Of a stretch of DNA of 64,000 bases, positions 10,995 to 22,885 are shown one piece after another; within the stretch, counting starts at the first letter, position 1, and each line of letters opens with the position of its first letter. The stretch spans positions 89,015,438 to 89,079,437 of the forward strand of contig OW121743.1 of NCBI GenBank assembly GCA_933228675.1. Direction: 5' to 3'. Position numbers and translations under genes: made by a program. The notes below the pieces were generated by a model, which was not told where the DNA came from, searched no databases, and saw only the letters and a list, made by a program, of their open reading frames with translations. Source of the DNA: Stomorhina lunata (Eukaryota; Arthropoda; Insecta; Diptera; Rhiniidae).

Positions 10995-12041
10995 CAGCCT
11001 GTTTTTGAAACTACTATTTTTTCAAATTGTACGTCAACTGGCGAAAAAATTTTACTTTTGGTTTTTGAAATATTTTTTTGAGTGAAACGAGAAAAAGCTT
11101 TTAAAATTTTGGTTCGTATATGAAATGTGTAGACAAAAGTAAATGTCAAATTAGGCAATTGAATTATTCTAATCGTCTGGGAAACAAAAATACGTTTGTT
11201 TAGTTTTTTGTTTAGGACCAGCACTCAGTTGATGACCCTACTTTGATTTGAACATTTGATTTGAACTTCCCTATATTGCAACTGAGTGGCAAATCTTATA
11301 CGGGAAGCAATTTCTGCATACGAACTGTACGGCTAAATAACGAATTTTCTCTGTAGTGTTGTTGTTCTGTCCACTGGCCAATCGAATACGAAGGGATGCG
11401 CTCTAACAAATGTTTTGGGTAAGAATTTCGAGTATCGGGAACGAGTTCCCTGATTTCGTCCAAAATAGTAACTATAGAGCAATAGTGTTGGATAACCAAC
11501 TGTTTGCTCTCACCTGCACTCGCTCGAGAACTCCAAAATAGACTTTAAAGCACCGGCCCATACATGAGAATTGTATTCCATTATCGGTCGGATATATGTA
11601 GGTGGTGTAAATAGAACGGAGATCAGATGAAGTAAAGTATGTCTTACTTGAAAATGTGATTTGTCCAACAGGCATCACATTAAATTTCCATGTCCAGAAC
11701 ATCGTTTTATCATTTCCGCGACAGCCGGTTCTACGTACCGAAATGACCCGAAGTTTCCCTGCCAAGGGCTGTCAACTCAGCAACAACATATTTACAACAG
11801 CCACAGATTTAATTTTGATTTTATTCAATTTTAGGGTTAACATCATTTTACAAAATCTTAAGTTTTACAAGAAAAGCTTTCAGAAAAGTATTAAAATATA
11901 TCATGGCAATACTATTATTTGATATTTCATTGCGAAGCTTTTATTTCTAAACGAAAAAAGAAAATGAACTAAATTTAGAGCTTAATCGTCTGGCTAGAAT
12001 TCGATTGCCTTCTAACATAGGAAAGTTTTGTGAACAGGCTG
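10995..12041. mobile_element. TTA-flanked element with CAGCCTGTT ends, copy 1
   Basis: Ends CAGCCTGTT and AACAGGCTG are flanked by TTA (10992-10994 and 12042-12044). A second copy with the same ends and similar subterminal sequence lies at 40120-40816. The copies share GTACGTCAACTG near the left end and GGGTTAACATCATTT near the right, but differ in the centre, where this one carries a non-LTR retrotransposon fragment. No transposase seen. Confidence 0.7.
11290..11775 (-). pseudogene. Non-LTR retrotransposon (jockey-like) ORF2 C-terminal fragment
   Basis: Minus-strand frames read YIYPTDNGIQFSCMGRCF and VLERVQVRANSWL, the decayed form of the segment just after the reverse transcriptase domain in jockey/CR1-type elements (normally a Tyr-x-Ser-His-x-Trp motif followed by Leu-Gln/Glu-x-Val-Gln-x-Arg-Ala). 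After a frame change, ELVPDTRNSY and FSRTVRMQKLLP match the usual C-terminal tail (FSRT.R.WN.LP). It is 5'-truncated and frameshifted. Confidence 0.7.
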
Positions 12042-12084
12042 TTATTGTAATTTTATTTTATTATGATATATTGGTATTACTCAA

Positions 12085-12736
12085 TTATGTATGGAACAAA
12101 ATATTGGCCAAATAGGTGCCGCGACCACGGCGGCACATCTCCATCCGATGGACCAAATTTTCGATTACCCTGAGGAATAATGGAGGTTCTATGTCGTTTA
12201 TGTGCCGAATTATCTCATCCTTTAGCTCTTGAATTGTTGCTGGCTTATCGACGTACACATTTTCTTTCAAATAACCCCAAAGAAAAAAGTCCAACGGTGT
12301 CAAATCACATGATCTTGGCGGCCAATTGACATCGCCATTACGTGAGATAACACGGCCATCGAATTTGTTGCGCAAAAGAGCCATTGTTTCGTTAGCTGTG
12401 TGGCAAGTGGCACCGTCCTACTGAAACCACATATCGTCCACATCCATATCTTCCAGTTCGGGCCATTCACAGTAACTGCCTGACCGGCCTCATTTTGGAA
12501 AAAATACGGCTCGATGATGTCGTCAGCCCATAAACAGCACCAAACAGTCACTCTTAGTGGGTGCATTGGTTTTTCGACAATCACTCTTGGATTCTCAATC
12601 GCCCAAATGCGGCAATTCTGTTTATTGACGAATTCACTGAGGTGAAAATGTACCGATATGCATTTTGATTTGAAGGCCCATTTTCATAATAAGTCTGGAT
12701 AACTTTAACCCGTTGTTGGATTGTGTATCTCTCCAT
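12085..12736 (-). pseudogene. DD41D mariner transposase pseudogene, internally deleted
   Basis: Begins MERYTIQQRVKVIQTYYENG (ATG at 12736) and is then deleted to FVNKQNCRIW, losing most of the helix-turn-helix region and the first catalytic Asp (SDEAHF in the copy at 55386). It continues with PLRVTVWCCLWADDIIEPYF, a second deletion plus frameshift, and DGATCHTA directly after an in-frame stop. NWPPRSCDLTPLDFFLWGYL and a C-terminal tail to the stop at 12085 follow. Forty-one residues separate the second and third catalytic Asp, as in the 55386 copy. Clearly nonfunctional. Confidence 0.85.
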
Positions 12737-13556
12737 GGTTAAAATTGAGTAAGTCTGAGATAGAGAAATGTCAAATAAAATTCGGAAAAAAACGTGGCGT
12801 TTAGGTGTGGTTCACATTCAACATCGGCCCTTACAATTTAACCACCCTTTACAACGGTATTTTTTATTGGGTATCTGCGGTAAATTGGTAATAAAATTCA
12901 CATTTTTAAACCGATTTTTATGGTTTATGGATTAGTTTATTCTTAAGATACATATGTAGCTCTTAGAAAAATATTTAAAATGTTAAAATTTTACTTTATC
13001 TTTTTTAATTACATTTTTAAACTGAAAAAAATTACGAATTTCGCACGAAAAAAAATTTTTCACCATTAATTTCTAAATAACTCCAAAACGATAAGAAATA
13101 CAGAAAAATTATGTTAGACTAAAATAAATGCAATTTTGTTATGCATCTTCAAGTGTTTTAATTTTGAAAATCGGATGAGTCGTTCTCGAGTTAGGACGAA
13201 ATAGGTATCCGTACCTGACTAATTTAAGGGGGAAAATTTGCCACGCCCATAAAAAAAATCCAGGTCTGATCGAAAAAAACCGACAACGGATCGGAGTTTA
13301 GCGCATCGAAATCCATGTAGTCCACATAGTTTTATTAAAAGGAGGATTTGGCTGCAGAGCAGTGTAATCGGTCCACATTTGACCCTAGCTCTCATATAAG
13401 TCCCAATGACGAAAACAGATTAAATATATAAGTTTTGAGAAAATGTTTGTATTATGGCAAAATTTGGCAAATATTTGTCTTTATACAGTAAAAAGAACAC
13501 CTTTGACCTAAGTGGTGAAGGGTATCGTATAGTCGGGCTTGACCGAATATAGCACG

Positions 13557-14681
13557 TATGTGTGCCTTAACTGTCTTTAATTGGATAATCGTCTCCATTA
13601 GTTGTTTCCGAATTGGAGTAAAAGTGGTCTGTTATGGGACTTTTCAAAACGACCGTATGGCAAATCAATGTATAGAAGTGCAACATCCTTATATTATGGA
13701 GACTTTGGTATTAGATATATCTAAAAAAGATAATGTGATCAAAAATAAATATAATTTATGCACTCCATGTATGTTTAAAAGCTTTTGAATAGTAAATCCA
13801 TATTTTATTCAGAACAATCCAACTTGTTTATTATAATTCGACTCCTTAAAGACTTTCAAAAGGAATAAATATTCATACGTATAAGGAAAAAATAATAATA
13901 AACTATTTATGTATATTCGTATCTAACTATATACGATATACGAGTATTAGTACATACAAGTACACAGGAAGTTGTACAAGTTCAATGGACTCGCAATGTT
14001 TGACTGACTAAAATTCGCGTGTTTTATTTTGAATATTTTTCCTTTCCAGAGGTATTTTATTTAGGAAAACTTTAATTTTTTATATTTTTCTGTTTTTTTT
14101 TTGGGTATTTTATTATGATTTTGGTAATTTCTTGATAGTTGTACTTTGTGTGGCTTTATAATGCTAACTACATACATATATACAAAATATATATATAAAA
14201 AATTTAGTTTATAATAAAATGACGTTGCCAAAAAACCAAAGTAAGGAATTAAAATTACAAATAATACGAAAATCTTTATTATAATTTTGAATGCAAAACA
14301 ACCCAAAATAATAAAAAACAAAAATCATTTAAATTTGCATTTGTTTGAAAAAAAAGAAGGATTATGATGATGATGATGATGACGATAATTATTTGCATGA
14401 AATATTAAATTTCATTTGAAATTTTCAGTTTTATTTTTATAAATATCTCACATGTGAGTGTTAGGGATGTTTGTGAGCTTCGGAAAAAAAGTTTAAATGA
14501 AATTCCAAGAAAATTGTTATTTACAAATTTTGGGATATTAAATAAAACCTTTGATAAAGTTAATGATTATTTTTTAATTACACTTTTTTGGTACAATTAA
14601 ACAAATTGTTTATGTAAATTAGCTAAAAAATAAGGATTTCTTATTCTTATGATTCATCCTCATTTATTATAAAACTTATTG
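13557..14681. other. AT-rich stretch with a (GAT)n microsatellite
   Basis: No gene recognised. A GAT/GAC trinucleotide run lies at 14362-14384, and short TATA-rich tracts near 14170-14200. Small open frames are AT-rich and resemble no known protein. Confidence 0.45.
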
Positions 14682-16946
14682 CTATAGAAAATTTTTCTAT
14701 ATGAAAAAATTTCTATAGAAAATTTTTCTATATGAAAAAATTTCTATAGAAAATTTTTCTATATGAAAAAATTTCTATAGAAAATTTTTCTAGATGAAAA
14801 AATTTCTATAAAAAATTTTTCTCTATGAAAAAATTTCTATAGAAAATTTTTCTATATGAAAAAATTTCTATAGAAAATTTTTCTATATGAATAAATTTCT
14901 ATAGAAAATTTTTCTATATGAAAAAATTTCTATAGAAAATTTTTCTATACGAAAAAATTTCTATAGAAAATTTTTCTATATGAAAAAATTTCTATAGAAA
15001 ATTTTTCTATATGAAAAAAATTCTATAGAAAATTTTTCTATATGAAAAAATTTCTATAGAAAATTTTTCTATATGAAAAAATTTCTATAGAAAATTTTTC
15101 TATATAAAAAAATTTCTATAGAAAATTTTTCTATATGAAAAAATTTCTATAGAAAATTTTTCTCTATGAAAAAATTTCTATAGAAAATTTTTCTATATGA
15201 AAAAATTTCTATAGAAAATTTTTTTATATGAAAAAATTTCTATAGAAAATTTTTCTGTTTGAAAAAATTTCTATGGAGAATTTTTCTATATGAAAAAATT
15301 TCTATAGAAAATTTTTCTATATGAAAAAATTTCTATAGAAAATTTTTCTACATGAAAAAATTTCTATAGAAAATTTTTCTATATGAAAAAATTTCTATAG
15401 AAAATTTTTCTATATGAATAAATTTCTATAGAAAATTTTTCTATATGAAAAAATTTCTATAGAAAATTTTTCTATATGAAAAAATTTCTATAGAAAATTT
15501 TTCTATATGAAAAAATTTCTATAGAAAATTTTTCTATATAAACAAATTTCTATAGAAAATTTTTCTATATGAAAAAATTTCGATAGAAAATTTTTCTATA
15601 TTGAAAAATTTCTATAGAAAATTTTTCTATATGAAAAAACTTCTATAGAAAATTTTTTATATGAAAAAATTTCTATAGAAAATTTTTCGATATGAAAAAA
15701 CTTCTATAGAAAATTTTTCTATATGAAAAAATTTCTATAGAAAATTTTTCTATATGAAAAAATTGCTAAAGAAAGTTTTTCTATATGGAAAAATTTCTAT
15801 AGAAAATTTTTCTATATGAAAAAATTTCTATAGAAAATTTTTCTATATGAAAAAATTTTTCTATATGAAAAAATTTCTATAGAAAATTTTTCTCTATGAA
15901 AAAATTTCTATAGAAAATTTTTTCTATATGAACAAATTTCTATAAAAAATTTTTCTACATGAAAAAATTTCTATAGAAAATTTTTCTATATGAAAAAATT
16001 TCTATAGAAAATTTTTCTATATGAAAAAATTTCTATAGAAAATTTTTCTATATGAAAAAATTTCTATAGAAAATTTTTCTATATGAAAAAATTTCTACAG
16101 AAAATTTTTCTGTATGAAAAAATTTCTATAGAAAATTTTTCTATATGAAAAAATTTCTAAACAAAATTTTTCTATATGGAAAAATTTCTATAGAAAATTT
16201 TTCTATTTTAAAAAATTTCTATATGAAAAAATTTCTATAGAAAATTTTTCTATATGAAAAAATTTCTATAGAAAATTTTTCTATATGGAAAAATTTCTAT
16301 AAAAAATTTTTCTATATGCAAAAATTTCTATATGAAAAAATTTCTATAGAAAATTTTTCTGTATGAAAAAATTTCTATAGAAAATTTTTCTATATATGAA
16401 AAAATTTCTATAGAAAATTTTTCTATATGAAAAAATTTCTATAGAAAATTTTTCTATATGAAAAAATTTCCATAGAAAATTTTTCTATATGAAAAAATTT
16501 CCATAGAAAATTTTTCTATATGAAAAAATTTCCATAGAAAATTTTTCTATATGAAAAAATTTCTATAGAAAATTTTTCTATATGAAAAAATTTCTATAGA
16601 AAATTTTTCTATATGAAAAAATTTCTATAGAAAATTTTTCTATATGAAAAAATTTCTATAGAAAATGTTTCTATATAAAAAAATTTCTATAGATAATTTT
16701 TCTATATGAAAAAATTTCTATAGATAATTTTTCGATATGAAAAAATTTCTATAGAAAATTTTTCAATATGAAAAAATTTCTATAGAAAATTTTTCTATAC
16801 GAAAAAATTTCTATAGAAAATTTTTCTATATGAAAAAATTTCTAAAAAAAAATTTTTGTATATGAAAAAATTTCTATAGAAAATTTTTCAATATGAAAAA
16901 GTTTCTATAGAAAATTTTTTTATATGAAAAAATTTCTATAGAAAAC
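14682..16946. repeat. Satellite array A, 31-bp monomer, about 73 copies
   Basis: Monomer GAAAAAATTTCTATAG followed by AAAATTTTTCTATAT, 31 bp per unit. Most units are identical or differ by one base; a few are truncated (near 15855, 16215 and 16325). TTTCTATAGAAA inside each unit is a perfect palindrome. No higher-order period was seen. The array is flanked by ordinary AT-rich DNA. Confidence 0.95.
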
Positions 16947-16949
16947 TCA

Positions 16950-18030
16950 TATCGAAAAACCCTATAAATCGTAAGAAATGGTCAGTCACTTGCGATTGCG
17001 TATAACAAAAAAAAAATAATATTTAAATAATATGGTTCATTTGTATCGTTAAACCAGTTAAGATGGATTCCGGAAGAACACGTATCTGACAAATCAAATA
17101 ATTTGATCAGAAACTGAACTTTTAGGATTCGTAAGAACTGAGGACCAACCTGATATGAGAAAAACGGTAAGACAACTTTGCATTTAAACCATTACCATAA
17201 TAAATCAAAGATCAAATATATCTTAAACACTAAACACAAAAATTTAATAGTTTACTCTTACCATCATTTTCCCAGCCTCCATTCCATCTTCAATATAGGC
17301 TGTTTGCCATATGCGAGTAACTATGACATAATATTAAAAGTTAACTTCCACTTCCTTATTGGCGCTTAATTTAAACGAATATATTTTGTTTCACTTCATA
17401 ACCATAAAAATTGAAATATTTTCCACCTTTAGCACAAGGACTTCTTCATTCATCTAAACAACAGACATTTTCTCACTTATAATTTGTCGCCTTGATTTAT
17501 CCTTTTTTGTGTGTTTTTTTTTCGTTTAACAGCCATTAAAATTAAAATGATTATTAAATAAACTGTAAAAAGACAAACGACGTACCGACTCGCAGACAGA
17601 CATGGAATCAGGCAAACAGGCTTGTGCCCTTCTAGATTTTGTTCGCTTAGGGAACAAAAATCTACACATAAATGATGTATCTACTAAATACAAGTGAACG
17701 AGGTTTAGAAAAAATGAATTCATAAATTTAGCCACAAAGTCACGAATTTCCTTTTTTTTTGTTGTATTTCACAATATCTTGTTAAAATACTCATACTTAA
17801 AAGTTATACATATTAATAAAAAATTAAAAAACAAAAATGAAGTGAAATAAGTTAAGGACACACATTCACCGATAACTGCTGCAAGATTTGAGGCTACATT
17901 GTTGCATGTTAATACTTCTTTTCGCTTCGTCTACTTTGGTATGTTTCTAGAGGTATAAAATGTATTTTGGGGCAGGAGAGGAGCTTCAGTTATGATATGC
18001 AAACGTTTCCCATCATCACTGGCAACTTTT
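16950..18030. other. Unassigned spacer between arrays A and B
   Basis: Somewhat less AT-rich than the arrays. Open frames at 17178-17369 and 17526-17735 show no recognisable family, domain or codon pattern. No repeat relationship to the rest of the window was noticed. Confidence 0.4.
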
Positions 18031-18037
18031 GTTTTAA

Positions 18038-19535
18038 CCCCTTTATGCCCATTAAAAATAAGAAATTTTGAAAAATTTCCTATTAAAATAATAAATTTTT
18101 GAAAAATTTCCTATAAAAATAAGAAATTTTGAAAAATTTCCTATAAAAATAAGAAATTTTTGAAAAATTTCCTATAAAAATAAGAAATTTTGAAAAATTT
18201 CCTATAAAAATAAGAAATTTTTGAAAAATTTCTCATAAAAATAAGAAATTTTTGAAAAATTTCCTATAAAAATAAGAAATTTTTGAAAAATTTCCTATAA
18301 AAATAAGAAATTTTTGAAAAATTTCCTATAAAAATAAGAAATTTTTGAAAAATTTCCTATAAAAATAAGAAATTTTTGAAAAATTTCCAATAAAAATAAG
18401 TAATTTTTGAAAAATTTCCTATAAAAATAAGAAATTTTTGAAAAATTTCCTATAAAAATAAGAAATTTTTGAAAAATTTCCTATAAAAATAAGAAATTTT
18501 TGAAAAATTTCCTATAAAAATAAGAAATTTTTGAAAAATTTCCTATAAAAATAAGAAATTTTGAAAAATTTCCTATAAAAATAAGAAATTTTTGAAAAAT
18601 TTCTCATAAAAATAAGAAATTTTTGAAAAATTTCTCATAAAAATAAGAAATTTTTGAAAAATTTCCTATAAAAATAAGAAATTTTTGAAAAATTTCCTAT
18701 AAAAATAAGAAATTTTTGAAAAATTTCCTATAAAAATAAGAAATTTTTGAAAAATTTCCTATAAAAATAAGAAATTTTTGAAAAATTTCCTATTAAAATA
18801 AGAAATTTTTGAAAAATTTCCTATAAAAATAAGAAATTTTTGAAAAATTTCCTTTAAAAATAAGAAATTTTTGAAAAATTTCCTTTAAAACTAAGAAATT
18901 TTTGAAAACTTTCCTATAAAAATAAGAAATTTTTGAAAAATTTCCTATAAAAATAAGAAATTTTTGAAAAATTTCCTATAAAAATAAGAAATTTTTGAAA
19001 AATTTACTATAGAAATAAGAAATTTTTGAAAATTTCCTATACAAATAAGAAATTTTGAAAATTTTCTTATAAAAACAAGAAATTTTTGAAAAATTTCCTA
19101 TAAAAATAAGAAAATTTTGAAAAATTTCCTATAAAAATAAGAAATTTTTGAAAAATTTCCTACAAAATAAGAAATTTTTGAACAATTTCCTATAAAAATA
19201 AGAAAATTTTGAAAAATTTCCTATAGAAATAAGAATTTTTTGAAAAATTTCCTATAAAATTAAGAAATTTTTTAAAAATTTCCTATAAAAATAAGAAATT
19301 TTTGAAAAATTTCCTATTAAAATAAGAAATTTTTGAAAAATTTCCTATAAAAATAAGAAATTTTTGAAAAATTTCCTATAAAAATATGAAATTTTTGAAA
19401 AATTTCCTATAAAAATAAGAAATTTTCGAAAAATTTCCTATAAAAATAAGAAATTTTTGAAAAATTTCCTATAAAAATAAGAAATTTTGAAAAATTTCCT
19501 ATAAAATGACGTCTGATATTTTGGTCATGAAAGGG
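18038..19535. mobile_element. TTAA-flanked, piggyBac-like nonautonomous element filled with satellite
   Basis: TTAA at 18034-18037 and 19536-19539 brackets inverted ends: CCCCTTTATGCCC on the left and, read inward from the right, CCCTTTCATGACC. TTAA duplication with CCC-starting ends is the hallmark of piggyBac-type transposition. Everything between the ends is array B apart from about 13 bp on the left and 30 bp on the right. No transposase. The inverted match is short and imperfect, so an alternative is a satellite that happens to lie between two TTAACCC-like words. Confidence 0.55.
18051..19506 (+). repeat. Satellite array B, 31-bp monomer, about 47 copies
   Basis: Monomer ATAAGAAATTTTTGAAAAAT followed by TTCCTATAAAA, 31 bp. 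Early units are often 30 bp (one T fewer). Variants with CTCATA for CCTATA recur at three places, which suggests local duplication of unit blocks. Its complement forms array C. Confidence 0.95.
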
Positions 19536-19539
19536 TTAA

Positions 19540-20047
19540 GCCCTCTATTCCTCATTTTCCAACTCATCATAAAATTTGTGGCACTTTCTTGTTCTTTCTG
19601 GCTTTTTTTCCACATCCACTTTGTCGTCGCGTCGTTCAACTTATTGGTGGTGTAAATTAAGGGGCTCTTCTTAAGTCATTTTGCCATTAAATTTAAAAGG
19701 TTTTTAATTTTATTTTCTGACTTCTAGAGCAAAAAAGAACAAACATTAATATATTTCTATATAAATCTTTTCAACATATTGTTAAGTACCCTACACACGA
19801 TAAAATATCAGCGAAATACACAGTTTTCCTTAAATTTCAGGTCTTCAAAAATTTTGGTAATTATTAAGATTCCACTTGACTTTATAGTTTTGTATCGGCT
19901 CAAAAAAGAAGAAATAGAAATAAATAAGATCGATACATATTTCTATGGATCACATAAGATGCACATTATCGACGTTTTCATACTCTTAAAGCATCACATG
20001 TGATTCACATATGTTTTTTCTTGAAGTTTTTATTTTACTTGTCGTGT
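19540..20047. other. Spacer between inverted arrays B and C
   Basis: About 0.5 kb of ordinary sequence, including CTTGTTCTTTCTGGC and CACTTTGTCGTCGCGTCG. Open frame 19779-20003 is not recognisable. It would form the loop if B and C paired. Confidence 0.5.
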
Positions 20048-21867
20048 GAAATTTTTCAAAAACTTCTTACTTTAAAGCAAATTTTTCAAAAATTTCTCAT
20101 TGTTATAAGAAATTTTTTAAGAATTTTTTACTTTTATAAAATTTTTTACTTTATAAAAAAATTCCTATTTTTATCAAAAATTTAAAAAAAATTTCTTATT
20201 TTTACAAAAAAAATAGAAAAAATTCTTATTTTTATAGGAAATTTTTGAAAAATTTCTTCTTTTTATAGGAAATTTTTAAAAAATTTCTTATTTTTATAGA
20301 AAAATTTTCAAAAATTTCATATTTTTATAGAAAATTTTTCAAAAATTTCTTATTTTTATAATATATTTTCAAAAATTTCTTATGTTTTTAGGAAATTTTT
20401 CAAAAATTTCTTATTTTTATAGGAAATTTTTCAAAAATTTCTTATTTTTATAGGAAATTTTTCAAAAATTTCTTATTTTTATAGGAAATTTTTCAAAAAT
20501 TTCTTATTTTTATAGGAAATTTTTCAAAAATTTCTTATTTTTATAGGAAATTTTTCAAAAATTTCTTATTTTTATAGGAATTTTTTCAAAAATTTCTTAT
20601 TTTTATAGGAAATTTTTCAAAAGTTTCTTATTTTTATAGGAAATTTTTCAAAAATTTCGTATTTTTATAGAAAATTTTTCAAAAATTTCTTATGTTTTAT
20701 AGGAAATTTTACAAAAATTTCTTATTTTTATAGGAAATTTTTCAAAAATTTTTTTATTTTTATAGGAAATTTTTCAAAAATTTCTTATTTTTAAAAGAAA
20801 ATTTTCAAAAATTTCTTATTTTTATAGGAAATTTTAAAAAAATTCTTATTTTTATGGGACATTTTTCAAAAATTTCTTATTTTTATAGGAAATTTTTCAA
20901 AAATTTCTTATTTTTATAGGAAATTTTTCAAAAATTTCTTATTTCTATAGGAAATTTTTCAAAAATTTCTTATTTTTATAGGAAATTTTTCAAAAATTTC
21001 TTATTTTTATAGGAAATTTTTCAAAAATTTCTTATTTTTATAGGAAATTTTTCAAAAATTTCTTATTTTTATAGGAAATTTTTCAAAAATTTCTTATTTT
21101 TATAGGAAATTTTTCAAAAATGTTTTATTTTTATAGGAAATTTTTCAAAAATTTCTTATTTTTATAGGAAATTTTTCAAAAATTTCTTAATTTTAGAGGA
21201 AATTTTTCAAAAATTTCTTATTTTTATAGGAAATTTTTCAAAAATTTCTTATTTTTATAGGAAAATTTTAAAAAATTTCTTATTTTTATAGGAAATTTTT
21301 CAAAAATTTCGTATTTTTATAGGAAATTTTTCAAAAATTTCTTATTTTTATAGGAAATTTTTCAAAAATTTCTTATTTTTATAGGAAATTTTTCAAAAAT
21401 TTCTTATTTTTATAGGAAATTTTTCAAAAATTTCTTATTTTTATAGGAAATTTTTCAAAAATTTCTTATTTTTATAGGAAATTTTTCAAAAATTTCTTAT
21501 TTTTATAGGAAATTTTTCAAAAATTTCTTATTTTTATAGGAAATTTTTCAAAAATTTCTTATTTTTATAGGAAATTTTTCAAAAATTTCTTATTTTTATA
21601 GGAAATTTTTCAAAAATTTCTTATTTTTATAGGAAATTTTTCAAAAATTTCTTATTTTTATAGGAAATTTTTCAAAAATTTCTTATTTTTATAGGAAATT
21701 TTTCAAAAATTTCTTATTTTTATAGGAAATTTTTTGAAAAATTTCTTATTTTTATAGGAAATTTTTCAAAAATTTCTTATTTTTATAGGAAATTTTTTAA
21801 AAATTTCTTATTTTTAGAGGAAATTTTTCAAAAATTTTTTATTTTTATAGCAAATTTTTCAAAGATA
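20048..21867 (-). repeat. Satellite array C, inverse of array B, about 58 copies
   Basis: Monomer TTCTTATTTTTATAGGAAAT followed by TTTTCAAAAAT, the exact reverse complement of the array B unit. The first 250 bp are divergent and the core (20380-21780) is homogeneous. The 3' border runs directly into a fragment of the ATACCC repeat (TTGACCTTAATGGTGTATG). Confidence 0.95.
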
Positions 21868-21869
21868 AG

Positions 21870-22885
21870 ATTTTTACACATTTGACCTTAATGGTGTATG
21901 ATATTATGAAGTCGGCCTTGGCCTTCTATAGTACTTGTCATACTTGTTATACTTGTAGTAGTTTCTTTGCCAACTTTCTTTGTTGAAATTAATTTGAGCA
22001 TGTGAGAACATGTTGTAAGTGTTGTTTTATTTTTTTAACTTAAACTTTTTCTTTTACAAAAACTAACAAAAATTTGCATAATTATTATACCCTTCGCCAG
22101 CTCTATTTAAAATTAAATTTTGTTACAACTTTTTAAACAAATAGAAAATTTTTGCTTTAATTTTAAAGTTTTTTGAAAAAAGTTTTATTAAATTTCTCTC
22201 AAAATGCTTTATGGCTCTATTATCGATTGCAACTTAACTTAAGTCGGGTTGACAGGTGGCAACGCAACTAAGGATTTAAATGAAATTATGTCAGACAACC
22301 ATAGTCAGTCAACAAATTACTCTGAGCCGTTTGGTAAATTAAAAAGTGGGTGTCAACCCCACACCTAAGTTGATCTAGAGTATAATGAACCCATTACAGG
22401 TGAAACCCATAAAATGCGTAAATTGTTTTATGATAATTTGGAATGATCGTCAATAGGAAAATTTGCCTTTCATAAACTAATAAAATTGGAATTTTATTAT
22501 TATTAGTTTTTTTTTTTAAAGACAAATAAAATTTTTAAAAAATTTATTAATTTATTCAATAAAAAACTATACGCACAATAGGAAAGTAAGATTTGAAAAG
22601 AATAAAAAAATATTAAGATCCGTATAGATTAATATGTTTAATAATTTGATGACAAAGATATAGACGTCATTAAGTTTTATAGACACCAATCAGGCGAGAT
22701 AAAATTTGTGGATTAAGACAGGTTTAATGCAGAAAGAATAATCCCCTATAGAAAATTTTTTAAGAGGTGACAACTAACTTAACCGTTTCTGTAAGATCAA
22801 TACTACAAATCGGCTCAGAATGCTTTGGGCCCCTTCTTTTCTAACACCTGATGTATTGAATGCAACCTGTTTAACACCATCAGTT
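21870..22885. other. ATACCC-repeat fragment, then unassigned AT-rich DNA
   Basis: Positions 21880-21945 (TTGACCTTAATGGTGTATG, GTCGGCCTTGGCC) are a decayed end of the ATACCC repeat. The rest, up to array D, shows no gene or repeat that I recognise. Confidence 0.4.

Larger units (their letters stand above)
10930..12849 (-). mobile_element. Degenerate DD41D mariner element
   Basis: Ends TCGGGTGGTTTAATTTCAAG and, inverted, CTTACAATTTAACCACCCTT, with TA on both sides (10928-10929 and 12850-12851). The layout equals that of the better preserved mariner at 55274-56577. It encloses a broken transposase and a further insertion at 10995-12041. Removing that insertion leaves about 0.87 kb, shorter than the 1.3-kb relative, because of internal deletions. 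Confidence 0.8.
10608..13364. mobile_element. TAA-duplicating element with long inverted arms (CACTGCTCTGCA ends)
   Basis: Ends CACTGCTCTGCA and TGCAGAGCAGTG are flanked by TAA (10605-10607 and 13365-13367). The intact copy of the host repeat has a single TAA there, so a 3-bp duplication is well supported. The arms stay similar for roughly 250 bp (10608-10860 and 12860-13364), with motifs such as CTCGAGAACGACTCATCCGA on one side and the complement on the other. CA...TG ends with a TWA duplication suggest PIF/Harbinger-like mobilisation (inference). It has no transposase of its own apart from the nested mariner. Confidence 0.75.
10072..13556 (-). repeat. ATACCC interspersed repeat split by nested insertions
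   Basis: The two halves, 10072-10604 and 13368-13556, together match the uninterrupted copy at 2978-3757 in reverse orientation, from ATACCCTTCACC to GGGCTTGACCGAATATA. The insertion point corresponds to GAGATAATCGG in the intact copy. This gives the pre-insertion sequence and identifies 10608-13364 as inserted DNA. Confidence 0.75.

Noticed and set aside
17178..17735. Possible host exon (open frames of 60-70 codons)
   Set aside because: No domain, no splice context and no codon bias that could be supported by reading.
14682..21867. CRISPR-like regular direct repeats
   Set aside because: Units are contiguous ~31-bp tandem repeats with no variable spacers, in a eukaryotic-type TE-rich context. 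They are satellites.
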